A DNA stretch of 64,000 bases from Acidithiobacillus sp. AMEEHan. Lineage in GTDB: Bacteria; Pseudomonadota; Gammaproteobacteria; Acidithiobacillales; Acidithiobacillaceae. Made by a program: the position numbers and the translations under genes. This document shows, piece after piece, positions 50,278 through 58,872 of this stretch. The DNA lies in contig NZ_CP118747.1 in the NCBI RefSeq assembly GCF_030996345.1, positions 248,001 to 312,000 on the forward strand, written 5' to 3'. Position 1 is the stretch's first letter. Every line of letters begins with the position of its first letter. The notes beneath the pieces are model-generated. The model made no database searches. It was not told the origin of the DNA and saw nothing but the letters and a program-made list of their open reading frames with translations.

Positions 50278-52764
50278 TTAGGCTGCGAGAACCTCTTGCG
50301 CCTGATTCATGGCTTCCAGAGCGGCGCGATGATCGCCGACCGCGCTGTGCGTTTTCCCCAGGAAAAGGAGCGCGGAGCCGAGAAGATTGCGCATTTCGAG
50401 AGGAAACGCCTGGCCCAGTCGATCTTCCAGAGAGCGCAGCATCGAGATGGCCAACTGCGCGCGATTCATGGCCTCCGGCGCGTCGCCCAGGTTCAGCGCT
50501 GTCTCCCCATCCTGCAGATGGAGCGCGGCTATCCGCTGTTGCATGGCCGGCTGCAGGGAGCTTCCCAGCTCGTCACTCAAGCGCTTGAATATCTCCTGCG
50601 CACGATCGAGGGCTTGGCGTGCCTGCGTCAAACGACCCAAATCAGCCAGTTGTTCAGCCGCCTGCAGATGACCACTGGCAAGTTGGCTCCAATGGCTGGC
50701 CGTGAATTGCTCACCCAACCTTTGCTGAATCGTCGACCAGATGGCAAGCCCCTGCTCGGTGAGGGTTTCGGCTTCCGCCTCACGACCCAGCTGGAAAAAT
50801 ACGTGGGCCTTCTGCAATACGGCACTCGCATCGGTGGTCTCGGGTGACCAGCGTACTGCCTCGGGCAGATTTTGGACTGCCGCACGACTGAGCTCTTGCG
50901 CGCGGTCGAGGGCGTGCAGGGAATCGTCATATTGGCCTTCCAATCCATAGACTCTACCCAAACAGAGAGCGAGCCGCGCGCGTAGATGCAAGACATCCGG
51001 GGTTTCCGACTGCTGGCCCAGACGTTCACGCAGATCGTCCAGAATTTCTTGGGCGCGCTGGTAGTCAGCCACCGCCTCTGCTGCGCTCCAGCCATTTTGG
51101 GCAGTCCCACGAATCATGTAGGCTTGGGCAAGCTCTCGGCCCAACTGGGGGCGCCGTGATTTGCCATCACGCCATATGGGATCCAGCAGAGCAATGGCCT
51201 GCGCAGCCGCACTGGGCGCGGAAGCATCGCCCATGGCGTGGAGGGAGGTGGCTCTACCCAACTGGCAGCGCGCGCGAAGGTCCAGAAGACGCGGCAAATT
51301 GCCGTCGCTGGACGGGAGTTGATCCAACATCTGCAGGGCTTCCTGGAATTGCTCGAGAGCCTGGGCATGACGATCCATTTCGGCGAGAACCTCCGCTTGA
51401 CTACAACGCAATTCCGCCAGGTCCAGACGGGTACTCCAGCGCTGCTGATCGGTGCGCAGTGCAGCAATTTTCGGACTCCGAGGCTCGGATTCAGATTTGG
51501 CAGGCAAAGTTTCTTCAGTCATTGGGGTCTCCGGGGATGAGATCGTATCGATCGGGGCACGCCAGCTAGGCGTTTCTAGGGTCAGTGCAAAGGGTGTAGA
51601 GGCAAGAGGAGCCAGATCCGGTTCTGAGGGCTCATCCTCGCGAGATTGGGTCTCCTGGGTGGGAACGGGATCAAAAGCAGGAACGGCTTCGGTACTCACA
51701 TCCGACGATTCCATGTCGTTGTCGCAATCCGTTTCCACCGCTTCGGGTTCCTTTTCCACCGACGGCTCTGCGTCACACGGATCCGGAAGGTTGCCTTCCA
51801 CCCCTGCGCTTGGAACATGCTCCTCTGCAGACTCTTCTTTGACCGGTGTGGTCGTCGGAAAGTTAGGTTGATAGGGCAGGGCCAGGCTCAGGATAGCGGT
51901 AAGCGGTTGCGCTTTGGATGCCGGTGCAGCGGCAGTGTCCTCCACAACATCCGATTTCTCCTCGGGATCCGACATACTTGATTCCTCTCCGGTCGAAGGT
52001 GGGCTGCTGTCCGGTTCAGGAGTTGACGTGCCAGTACCGGAAAAAAATTCCGGATCCCCAGACAGCGTCTGCAGCATATTCTGTAATTGCTGACGTTGGG
52101 GACGCGTCAGCAGAAAACGAGTAGCAACGAAGAAATCAAAATGCTGATTAAGCTGAATTTCCTTTCGCAGCACCAACGCAGTACTGACAAACAGTGGATA
52201 CATGGAAATCCGTAGTTCCAAGAGCACCATTTCGCCGACTGTCAGGTCGTTATCGCCGAGCAGAAACCCAGCGCCACCGGCACTCAGATCGTGGAGTCGC
52301 CCGCGTAGAGGCTTTCCCGAGCGACGTAATACGACAACATCGCTATCGACCCGAAGGCGATTAAGAAAGCGTTTTTTTCGCCAATTGACGAGCTTTGGCT
52401 GCTCGAAGAGAAATCCTCTGGATTCCTGCTGAATTCCCGAAAATTCCGTAAAAAAGCTAGAAAGGAACCCTTTGCTATCGATGCATATCAGGCTATGATC
52501 AAATATTTTCTGGAGAACATTTTCCCGCGCCAGGAAGAGGAGTTTCTCCGATTGACATCCTGCAAAAAGAAAAAGACTGCCATTATCGCCTTCATCGGCA
52601 GAGAAAATGATACTGCTGCTGCCTTTTTCAGCACAGAGATCGCCGGGGTCCCGGAAGCTACCTGCCGGGAAATCGTTGATGAGAAGCTGATGGTAAATCC
52701 CCAGCTCAAGTCCCGATCGCGCTGGAAGGATGCTACGAAGGTCGAGGAAATCACGATGGCTCAT
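50278..52764 (-). CDS. PilZ-domain and TPR-repeat fusion protein (predicted c-di-GMP effector)
   Basis: About 828 residues in three parts. Residues 1-125 resemble a YcgR-N-like beta domain (GIYHQLLINDFPAG, GSLFLFAGCQSEKLLFLARE). Residues about 128-235 are a PilZ domain with the c-di-GMP signature R132xxxR136 and D159-L-S161-A-G-G164 (RKKRFLNRLRV and RLHDLSAGGAGFLL). Residues about 240-430 are an acidic, Ser/Pro/Glu-rich disordered linker. Residues about 440-828 contain repeated TPR-like helical pairs (HAQALEQFQEALQMLDQLPS; DSLHALDRAQELSRAAVQNL; GDHRAALEAMNQAQEVLAA). No TM segment or signal is visible, so it is cytoplasmic. It probably converts c-di-GMP binding into a protein-protein contact. 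Confidence 0.82.
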   Translation of the reverse strand: MSHRDFLDLRSILPARSGLELGIYHQLLINDFPAGSFRDPGDLCAEKGSSSIIFSADEGDNGSLFLFAGCQSEKLLFLARENVLQKIFDHSLICIDSKGFLSSFFTEFSGIQQESRGFLFEQPKLVNWRKKRFLNRLRVDSDVVVLRRSGKPLRGRLHDLSAGGAGFLLGDNDLTVGEMVLLELRISMYPLFVSTALVLRKEIQLNQHFDFFVATRFLLTRPQRQQLQNMLQTLSGDPEFFSGTGTSTPEPDSSPPSTGEESSMSDPEEKSDVVEDTAAAPASKAQPLTAILSLALPYQPNFPTTTPVKEESAEEHVPSAGVEGNLPDPCDAEPSVEKEPEAVETDCDNDMESSDVSTEAVPAFDPVPTQETQSREDEPSEPDLAPLASTPFALTLETPSWRAPIDTISSPETPMTEETLPAKSESEPRSPKIAALRTDQQRWSTRLDLAELRCSQAEVLAEMDRHAQALEQFQEALQMLDQLPSSDGNLPRLLDLRARCQLGRATSLHAMGDASAPSAAAQAIALLDPIWRDGKSRRPQLGRELAQAYMIRGTAQNGWSAAEAVADYQRAQEILDDLRERLGQQSETPDVLHLRARLALCLGRVYGLEGQYDDSLHALDRAQELSRAAVQNLPEAVRWSPETTDASAVLQKAHVFFQLGREAEAETLTEQGLAIWSTIQQRLGEQFTASHWSQLASGHLQAAEQLADLGRLTQARQALDRAQEIFKRLSDELGSSLQPAMQQRIAALHLQDGETALNLGDAPEAMNRAQLAISMLRSLEDRLGQAFPLEMRNLLGSALLFLGKTHSAVGDHRAALEAMNQAQEVLAA

Positions 52765-52954
52765 GGTCAATTGAGGGCTTCCAGCATTCCCGCCACGGCC
52801 TTACCTTCTATCAGATTGGCGACCCATTGACTGATTACTGTAGCATGCTGCCTGATGCGATGCTAGCGGTATCCTTGCCGCTGGCTTGAGGCAGTGGCCC
52901 CTTCTATCTCGCGCGGCTAGCTGCGCAAATGGCGGCGACTTTCGAAAACACCCG

Positions 52955-52988
52955 CAAAAAAGCTCCCCAGCCGAACGACCGGGGAGCT
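52955..52988 (-). terminator. Rho-independent terminator of the peroxiredoxin gene
   Basis: On the minus strand AGCTCCCC (52988-52981) pairs with GGGGAGCT (52968-52961), then TTTTTT follows. It lies 23 bp past the peroxiredoxin stop. Confidence 0.9.
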
Positions 52989-53010
52989 GCTTGGAAGCCT
53001 TAGCCGCGCG

Positions 53011-53667
53011 TTACTTCTTCGGTGCCTTGGCGAAACGCAGATAGGGAAGCTTGATGTCGATTTCGCCAAATTTTTCCTTGGCCTGCGCATCGTTCAACGA
53101 CAGGGCGACGATGACGTCTTGGCCTGGCACCCAGTTGGCAGGAGTAGCCAGCGGAACGCCGTCGGTGGCCTGAATGGCGTCGAGGGCACGGAGGATCTCC
53201 GCAAAGTTCCGGCCCACCGACATGGGATAGGACATAGTCAGGCGCACCTTCTTGTCCGGACCGATGATGAACACCGTGCGCACCGTGGCGGTGTTCTTGG
53301 CGTCACGATTCTCGGGCAGATATGCCTCGGCGGGAAGCATGTCGTAGAGCTTGGAGACGTGTAGGGACGTATCATCAATGATCGGGAAATCCGCCGGAGC
53401 GCCGGCCATTGCCTCAATGTCACGCTTCCACTTCTTGTGTTCCTCGACGGTGTCCACCGACACCCCCATCACCTTGGTGTTGCGTTTGGCAAATTCGGGT
53501 GCCAGTTGGGCGACGGCACCGAATTCGGTGGTGCAGACCGGCGTAAAGTCACGCGGGTGGGAGAACAGGATGGCATAGCTATCGCCGATCCACTTGTGAA
53601 GATTCAACTCACCGGCAGTGGAGTCGGCTGTAAAATCCGGAGCTACGTCATTGATACGAATGGACAT
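53011..53667 (-). CDS. 1-Cys (Prx6-type) peroxiredoxin
   Basis: A 218-residue thiol peroxidase that reduces peroxides. The peroxidatic motif is HPRDFTPVCTTEFGAV (Cys near residue 45). The C-terminal extension typical of Prx6 is present (LDAIQATDGVPLATPANWVP, then GQDVIVALSLNDAQAKEKFG). No resolving cysteine is seen, so it is a 1-Cys type that needs an external reductant. The gene is a single transcription unit with its own terminator. In an acidophilic iron/sulfur oxidiser it would be part of oxidative-stress defence (inference). Confidence 0.94.
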   Translation of the reverse strand: MSIRINDVAPDFTADSTAGELNLHKWIGDSYAILFSHPRDFTPVCTTEFGAVAQLAPEFAKRNTKVMGVSVDTVEEHKKWKRDIEAMAGAPADFPIIDDTSLHVSKLYDMLPAEAYLPENRDAKNTATVRTVFIIGPDKKVRLTMSYPMSVGRNFAEILRALDAIQATDGVPLATPANWVPGQDVIVALSLNDAQAKEKFGEIDIKLPYLRFAKAPKK

Positions 53668-53916
53668 AATATACTCTCCTCAAGTTGTATCCAGGGAAAA
53701 CCGTCGCGTGCCTTTCGAGCACAGACGAACGATAGCATACCAAATCCAAATTTGTAAATAGTCTAAATTTCTTAGGCGGAGTCACCGAGTGGAGCAACCA
53801 GTCCGCCGTCGGTTCCGGCAAGCCAACAGGCGCAGGATCATCTGCTCTCGCCATAGAGCAGCAAACGAAGCTACCATTGCGCCCGCCTGCACAGAAAATC
53901 TCCCGTCACCTGCTCC

Positions 53917-55041
53917 TCACCCGTTGCTGTCCCGCTGCGCTCCAGCCAGCAGACGACGTTCTTCGTAGGCCTCTCGCGCCAGGCGCACGTCCTCCAAAAA
54001 CCACGGGAGTTCCTTGAGCAACAGCGCCTGCGGCCCGTCGACCAAAGCCGTAGCCGGATCTGGGTGAAAATCGACCAGCACCATATTGGCGCCGGCAATC
54101 ACCCCCTGCGCGGTGACATGGAAGACCTCGGGTATGCCATCGGGGCCGGCATCGCGACTACCTACCGAGTGCGAGGGATCGATACAGACAGGCATCCGCG
54201 TGAGACGTTTGACTACTGGGACTTGCGCAAAATCGACGAAATTCCGATGCGGATCTCCCAGGTTGCTTTTCATGCCGCGCAGGCCAAAGACCACCTGGCT
54301 ATTCCCCTCCGAGGCCAAGTATTCTGCTGCATTCAGGGACTCCTCCAAAGTAATTCCGAAGCCCCGTTTGAGCAGAACCGGAAATTCCTGCTGCCTGCCC
54401 ACCGCCTTCAGCAGCTCGAAATTCTGCGTGTTGCGGGTGCCAATCTGCAGCATGACACCGGTCGGGCTGCCGGTTTGCCGCAGCGCCTCGCGAATCTCGT
54501 CCATATGCTGCTCGTGCAGGATCTCCATGGCAATCACTTTGATCCCGTATTTTCCCGCGAGCTCGAAAACGTAGGGCAAACACTCCTTACCGTGCCCCTG
54601 AAAGGCGTAGGGACTGGTGCGCGGCTTGTAGGCACCCATTCGCGTGCAGACTTGGCCGTTTTCCTGCAGGGCACAGAGCATCTGCTCGACGTGCTCGCGA
54701 GTATCGACGGCACAGAGGCCGGCAAATACGTTCAGGCTATCCTGGCTGAATTCCACCCCATTGTAGGTGAAGCCGCAGGCTCGGGCATCGTCCTGATGCC
54801 GCCCCAACACCCGATATTCGCGCGACACGCGAATGGCCTTGGTCACCCCCGGCAAGGACTCCATCTGTTCCAGATCCAAAGCCTTGGTGTTGCCAATCAG
54901 ATAGACCTCACTCAACAACTGTTCGGCACCCTGTACCCGATGCACCCGGTATTCGATGCCGTCCAGGCCATCCAGATAGCGGAGCAGCGCCTGATATTCT
55001 GGCGCGCTCTCCTGCAGATCCTCTCGAAGAATCAAAATCAT
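53917..55041 (-). CDS. DAHP synthase-like enzyme (type I-beta), divergent
   Basis: A 374-residue protein with an N-terminal ferredoxin-like domain (MILILREDLQESAPEYQALL) and a TIM barrel of the AroF/KDSA family that joins PEP and erythrose 4-phosphate. Conserved parts include MGAYKPRTSPYAFQGHG, QIGTRNTQNFELL, PVLLKRGFG and CIDPSHSVGSRD. Departures from the usual family pattern are AGLCAVD for AGPCSVE, FGLRGMKSNLGDPHR for the CERG segment, and VDFHPDP for VEVHPEP, where the Glu is a metal ligand. It may be a functional variant or a paralogue with another aldol substrate. It lies upstream of no other aro gene; fumC precedes it by 24 bp. Confidence 0.8.
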   Translation of the reverse strand: MILILREDLQESAPEYQALLRYLDGLDGIEYRVHRVQGAEQLLSEVYLIGNTKALDLEQMESLPGVTKAIRVSREYRVLGRHQDDARACGFTYNGVEFSQDSLNVFAGLCAVDTREHVEQMLCALQENGQVCTRMGAYKPRTSPYAFQGHGKECLPYVFELAGKYGIKVIAMEILHEQHMDEIREALRQTGSPTGVMLQIGTRNTQNFELLKAVGRQQEFPVLLKRGFGITLEESLNAAEYLASEGNSQVVFGLRGMKSNLGDPHRNFVDFAQVPVVKRLTRMPVCIDPSHSVGSRDAGPDGIPEVFHVTAQGVIAGANMVLVDFHPDPATALVDGPQALLLKELPWFLEDVRLAREAYEERRLLAGAQRDSNG

Positions 55042-55065
55042 CGTCTATCCTTTTTCTCGCCCACG

Positions 55066-56454
55066 CTAGTTTCTATCCGGCGCCAACATGCGCTCCGGTC
55101 GCAAAATTTCATCCAATTGTGCCGCATCGATCCAGCCGCTCGCCAGCGCCGCAGCGCGCAGCGTGCTCCCCTCCTGGTGTGCACGCTGGGCGATTTTGGC
55201 GGCACGCTCGTAGCCCAGACTGGGTACGAGGGCCGTGACCAGCATCAAGGAGCTGTCGAGATGGGCCTGCAAATTGTCCCTGCGCGCCTGCAGATTCTGC
55301 ACGCAATGCAGGGCAAAGGAGCGCATGGCATCGGCCAACAGCGTAATGCTCTGTAACACATTGTAGCCTATGACGGGTTTATAGACATTGAGTTCAAAAT
55401 TTCCTTGCGACGCAGCGAAGGCGACGGTCGCATCGTTGCCGAAGATCTGGGCACAGACCATGCTCAACGCCTCTGCCTGGGTGGGATTGACCTTGCCCGG
55501 CATGATCGAGGAACCCGGTTCGTTCTCGGGCAGCGCCAATTCTCCCAGTCCGGCGCGTGGCCCCGACCCCATCCAGCGGATATCGTTGGCGATCTTGAGC
55601 AGCGACATCGCCAGGCTGCGTAACTGGCCACTGAGCTGGCACAGCGCTTCTTGGCCGGCCAGGGCCGCAAAGGCGTTCTCCGCCGGATGCAGCGGCATGG
55701 AAAGCCGCTCTTCCAACAGCATGCACACCTGCCGCGCAAAATCCGGATGGGTGTTGAGCCCAGTGCCCACCGCCGTGCCGCCCAGAGCCAGGGCATACAG
55801 TCTGGGCAGCACCGCGCGGATTCCCGTCTCTCCCTGACGAAGCTGATCGACATAGCCCGAGAACTCTTGCCCCAATCGCATCGGCACCGCATCCATCAGA
55901 TGGGTACGGCCGATTTTCAGGATATCGGCGAAGTCCTGGCTGCGCTGCTGTAAAAGATCGCGCAGGTCTTGCAGGGCGGGAAGGAGTTGCCCGTGGATTG
56001 CCGCTGCAACGCTGATATGCAAAGCGCTGGGGAAGACATCATTGGAAGATTGCCCGAGATTCACATGGTCGTTGGGATGTACCGGACTCTTGCTGCCGCG
56101 GGCCCCACCCAGGCGCTCATTGGCAAGATTGGCAATCACCTCGTTGACGTTCATGTTGCTCTGGGTGCCACTGCCCGTTTGCCAGATCCGCAGGGGAAAC
56201 TGGGCATCCCACTGACCAGCAGCGACCTCGTCGGCAGCCAGGGCAATGGGATCGACAAGATCGACCGCAAGCACGCCGAGCTTGCCGTTCACCCGCGCCG
56301 CCGCCGCTTTGATCTGCGCCAGGGCATGGACGATGGGCAGTGGCATGCGCTCTTCACCAATCGCAAAAAAACGCAGGGAACGTTGGGTCTGCGCCCCCCA
56401 CAGGGCATCGTCCGCAACTTCTACCTCGCCCAGACTGTCGCGCTCCCAACGCAT
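55066..56454 (-). CDS. fumC: Class II fumarate hydratase
   Basis: A 462-residue iron-free fumarase that interconverts fumarate and malate. Signatures are [40 protein letters not shown] (active-site His/Asn) and the fumarate-lyase motif [13 protein letters not shown], followed by [16 protein letters not shown]-like residues ([20 protein letters not shown]). An unusual point is that its ATG at 56454 overlaps the stop of pepF by one base. Oxygen-stable FumC fits an aerobic acidophile. Confidence 0.96.
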   Translation of the reverse strand: MRWERDSLGEVEVADDALWGAQTQRSLRFFAIGEERMPLPIVHALAQIKAAAARVNGKLGVLAVDLVDPIALAADEVAAGQWDAQFPLRIWQTGSGTQSNMNVNEVIANLANERLGGARGSKSPVHPNDHVNLGQSSNDVFPSALHISVAAAIHGQLLPALQDLRDLLQQRSQDFADILKIGRTHLMDAVPMRLGQEFSGYVDQLRQGETGIRAVLPRLYALALGGTAVGTGLNTHPDFARQVCMLLEERLSMPLHPAENAFAALAGQEALCQLSGQLRSLAMSLLKIANDIRWMGSGPRAGLGELALPENEPGSSIMPGKVNPTQAEALSMVCAQIFGNDATVAFAASQGNFELNVYKPVIGYNVLQSITLLADAMRSFALHCVQNLQARRDNLQAHLDSSLMLVTALVPSLGYERAAKIAQRAHQEGSTLRAAALASGWIDAAQLDEILRPERMLAPDRN

Positions 56455-58238
56455 CAGCGATTCTCCCCCAAGTGCTCCGCCTCATTCACCATAGCTTCCA
56501 GATAGTCCAGAGCACTATCCCAGATCCGTGGATCATCCAGGCTCACGCCCGCGGCGGCCACCACCTCTGTTGGCGTGCGGCTACCGCCCAGAGCTAGCAT
56601 GGCGCGATATCTGGGCACAAAAGAATCACCTTCAGAGCGATAGCGCTGGATCAGCGCCAGGGTCAACAGTTCGCCGAAGGCGTAGGCATAGACATAGCCT
56701 GGCGAACCGATAAAGTGGGGAATGTAACTCCACCACCAGCGATATCCTTCGGTAAACTGAATGGAGCCGGCAAACTGCTCTTCCTGCGTCTGCATCCAGA
56801 ATTCCGCCAGACGCTCCTTGCTGAGTTCTCCCTCGCTGCGCCGGGCCTCATGCATGAGCGCCTCGAAACGGTGCATGGCCATCTGCCGGAACACCGTCGC
56901 AAAGGTATCCTCGATCTTGCCACAAAGCAGGGCCAGTCGTTTGCCCGCATCGGGCTCATTGCGCATCAGGCGTTCAAAGGTGAGCATTTCGCTGAAAACC
57001 GACGCCGTCTCGGCAGTGGTCAGGGGCGTGTCGGCATTGAGAAATCCCTGTTCGCGCGCCAGATACTGGTGTATGCCATGCCCCAGTTCGTGTGCCACGG
57101 TCATGACATCGCGCACCGTCCCGGTGTAATTGACCAGGAGATAAGGATGCACATCGGGGGTGACGGGGTGGGCGAAGGCACCACCGCGCTTGCCGGGAGC
57201 CAGGGCGGCGTCGATCCATCCCTCGTCGAAGAAACGCTGGCCGATGGCGGCGAGCTCCGGAGAGAAGTCCTGAAAAGCACCGAGCACGATGGACTGGCAT
57301 TCGGCCCAGGAATAGGGCCGTGAAGAGCCAGGCAAGGGGGCATAGCGATCGTAGTCGTAGAGGGGACTGATACCCAGCAACCGCGCCTTCAAGCGGTAGT
57401 AGCGGCCTACCAGGGGATAACGGGCAACGACCGCGCGTTCCAGGGCCTCGACCATGGTGTCATCGATCTCATTGGCGAGATTACGGTCCGCCAGCCAGTG
57501 CGGATAGCGCCGTAGGCGGTCGTCGAGGGCCTTGTCGGCAAGGACGGCGTTGAAGCAGAAGGTCAGCGTATGCAGACGTGCGCGCAGACCATGACTCAAT
57601 GCCTCCGCCGCATCCTGGCGCAAACTGCGATCCGCGTGGGAGAGCTTGCTGAGCACTTCCTGCTCGCTCAGCTCCTTACCACGCAGGGAAAAGCGCATTT
57701 CGGTGAGGGTTTCGTCAAAGAGCCGCTCCCACAGGCTGCGGCCGGTTACCGCCTTTTCCGCCAGTATCTGCTCTTCTGCCTCATTGCGCAGATGGGCGGC
57801 ATAGTTGCGCCAGTTGCGCAGGAGATGCGTCCAATGCGCCAGCTCCGGGGCCCGCAGCAGCGCTTCTGCCCGCTCCGCGGCCAGTCCATTCCAGGCGATA
57901 TCAAAAAAGACCAACTGGTTACCGATCTGCGTCGCCTGCTCCTGATACTGTTGGAGGGCAGCACCGTACAGTGGATCGTCGGCATGGGTGACATAGCTGA
58001 GGTAGCGATACGCGCCAACCCGCGCCAGACGACTGCGCAGCGCCTCCAGGTCCTGCATGGCCTGCGCCAATTCAGCGGCGGCCAAGCTCGCAAAATCGAC
58101 TCGATAGCGACGCGCGAATGCACTCGCCGCGGCGGCGGCCCAATCCATATCTTGCTGGAGCTGTGGGTCCTCTCGTCCAGAATAGAGATCCTCCAGCTGC
58201 CAATGGATCGATTCCGCTCCCGTCTTCGCTTCCGCCAT
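56454..58238 (-). CDS. pepF: Oligoendopeptidase F
   Basis: A 594-residue M3 zinc metallopeptidase. The active site is [18 protein letters not shown] (HExxH), with the downstream Glu ligand in [18 protein letters not shown]. The M3 N-terminal helical domain is complete ([20 protein letters not shown]). It degrades cytoplasmic oligopeptides. The start is at 58238; a DUF1841 gene lies 11 bp upstream and fumC directly downstream, so the three appear co-transcribed. Confidence 0.94.
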   Translation of the reverse strand: MAEAKTGAESIHWQLEDLYSGREDPQLQQDMDWAAAAASAFARRYRVDFASLAAAELAQAMQDLEALRSRLARVGAYRYLSYVTHADDPLYGAALQQYQEQATQIGNQLVFFDIAWNGLAAERAEALLRAPELAHWTHLLRNWRNYAAHLRNEAEEQILAEKAVTGRSLWERLFDETLTEMRFSLRGKELSEQEVLSKLSHADRSLRQDAAEALSHGLRARLHTLTFCFNAVLADKALDDRLRRYPHWLADRNLANEIDDTMVEALERAVVARYPLVGRYYRLKARLLGISPLYDYDRYAPLPGSSRPYSWAECQSIVLGAFQDFSPELAAIGQRFFDEGWIDAALAPGKRGGAFAHPVTPDVHPYLLVNYTGTVRDVMTVAHELGHGIHQYLAREQGFLNADTPLTTAETASVFSEMLTFERLMRNEPDAGKRLALLCGKIEDTFATVFRQMAMHRFEALMHEARRSEGELSKERLAEFWMQTQEEQFAGSIQFTEGYRWWWSYIPHFIGSPGYVYAYAFGELLTLALIQRYRSEGDSFVPRYRAMLALGGSRTPTEVVAAAGVSLDDPRIWDSALDYLEAMVNEAEHLGENR

Positions 58239-58249
58239 CTACCTTCTCC

Positions 58250-58696
58250 TCACGATTTGCCGCGCTCCTCAGCTGCCTGCATGCAAGGCAACAAGGCGCC
58301 CAGGTCTGGCTCCCGGCCGGCGCGCTGCGCCTGCCAGAGCAACTCTCCCAGGCAGTCCACTACCTGATGCTCGGCGACTGCCTCTCCATGGCGCGCCCGA
58401 AGACGCGCATAAGCGTCCACGATACCCGGCGGTTGACCGGTCGCCAAGAGCTCCAACATTGCCACGTGCAAGGACATATGCGCAAAAGGATTACTCTGTC
58501 CAAGCTCAGGCGGAAAATCTGCTTCCAGGGCCAGTTCCGGATTTTCCAGCAGTTTGTGGTACTCGGGGTGCGCGCGAATGACCTCCACCACGCGCTGCGC
58601 CATGGCGTCCAGGGGCTGACCGGCACGAAAGCGCTGCCAGTAGTCAATGAACAGCTGACGATAGGTTTCTCTCCTAGTTCCATAAAGCATATTCAT
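58250..58696 (-). CDS. DUF1841-family protein
   Basis: A 148-residue protein matching the DUF1841 pattern: LYGTRRETYRQLFIDYWQRF, RAGQPLDAMAQRVVEVIRAH, PEYHKLLENPELALEADF, NPFAHMSLHVAMLELLATGQ and a C-terminal helical region ending in LLPCMQAAEERGKS. No function is established for this family. Histidines and acidic residues in NPFAHMSLHV suggest a metal site (inference). It precedes pepF by 11 bp. Confidence 0.8.
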   Translation of the reverse strand: MNMLYGTRRETYRQLFIDYWQRFRAGQPLDAMAQRVVEVIRAHPEYHKLLENPELALEADFPPELGQSNPFAHMSLHVAMLELLATGQPPGIVDAYARLRARHGEAVAEHQVVDCLGELLWQAQRAGREPDLGALLPCMQAAEERGKS

Positions 58697-58872
58697 TACC
58701 CAACAGCATCAGATTCTTCCATCATACGTCCCCGTAAAGCTGGGGCAAGAAGTCTGCGAATTCCGGATTATCGGTCTGATAACTGGAAAAATCGTAGTTC
58801 TTTGTGTTAAATAAGCTCGGCTCGGCCAATTGGGGCTTGGATCAACATCATTCAGCGGGAGATGAATACGTC

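Noticed and set aside
54064-55356. 430-codon plus-strand frame
   Set aside because: It is antisense to the DAHP synthase and fumC genes, whose products have clear family motifs.
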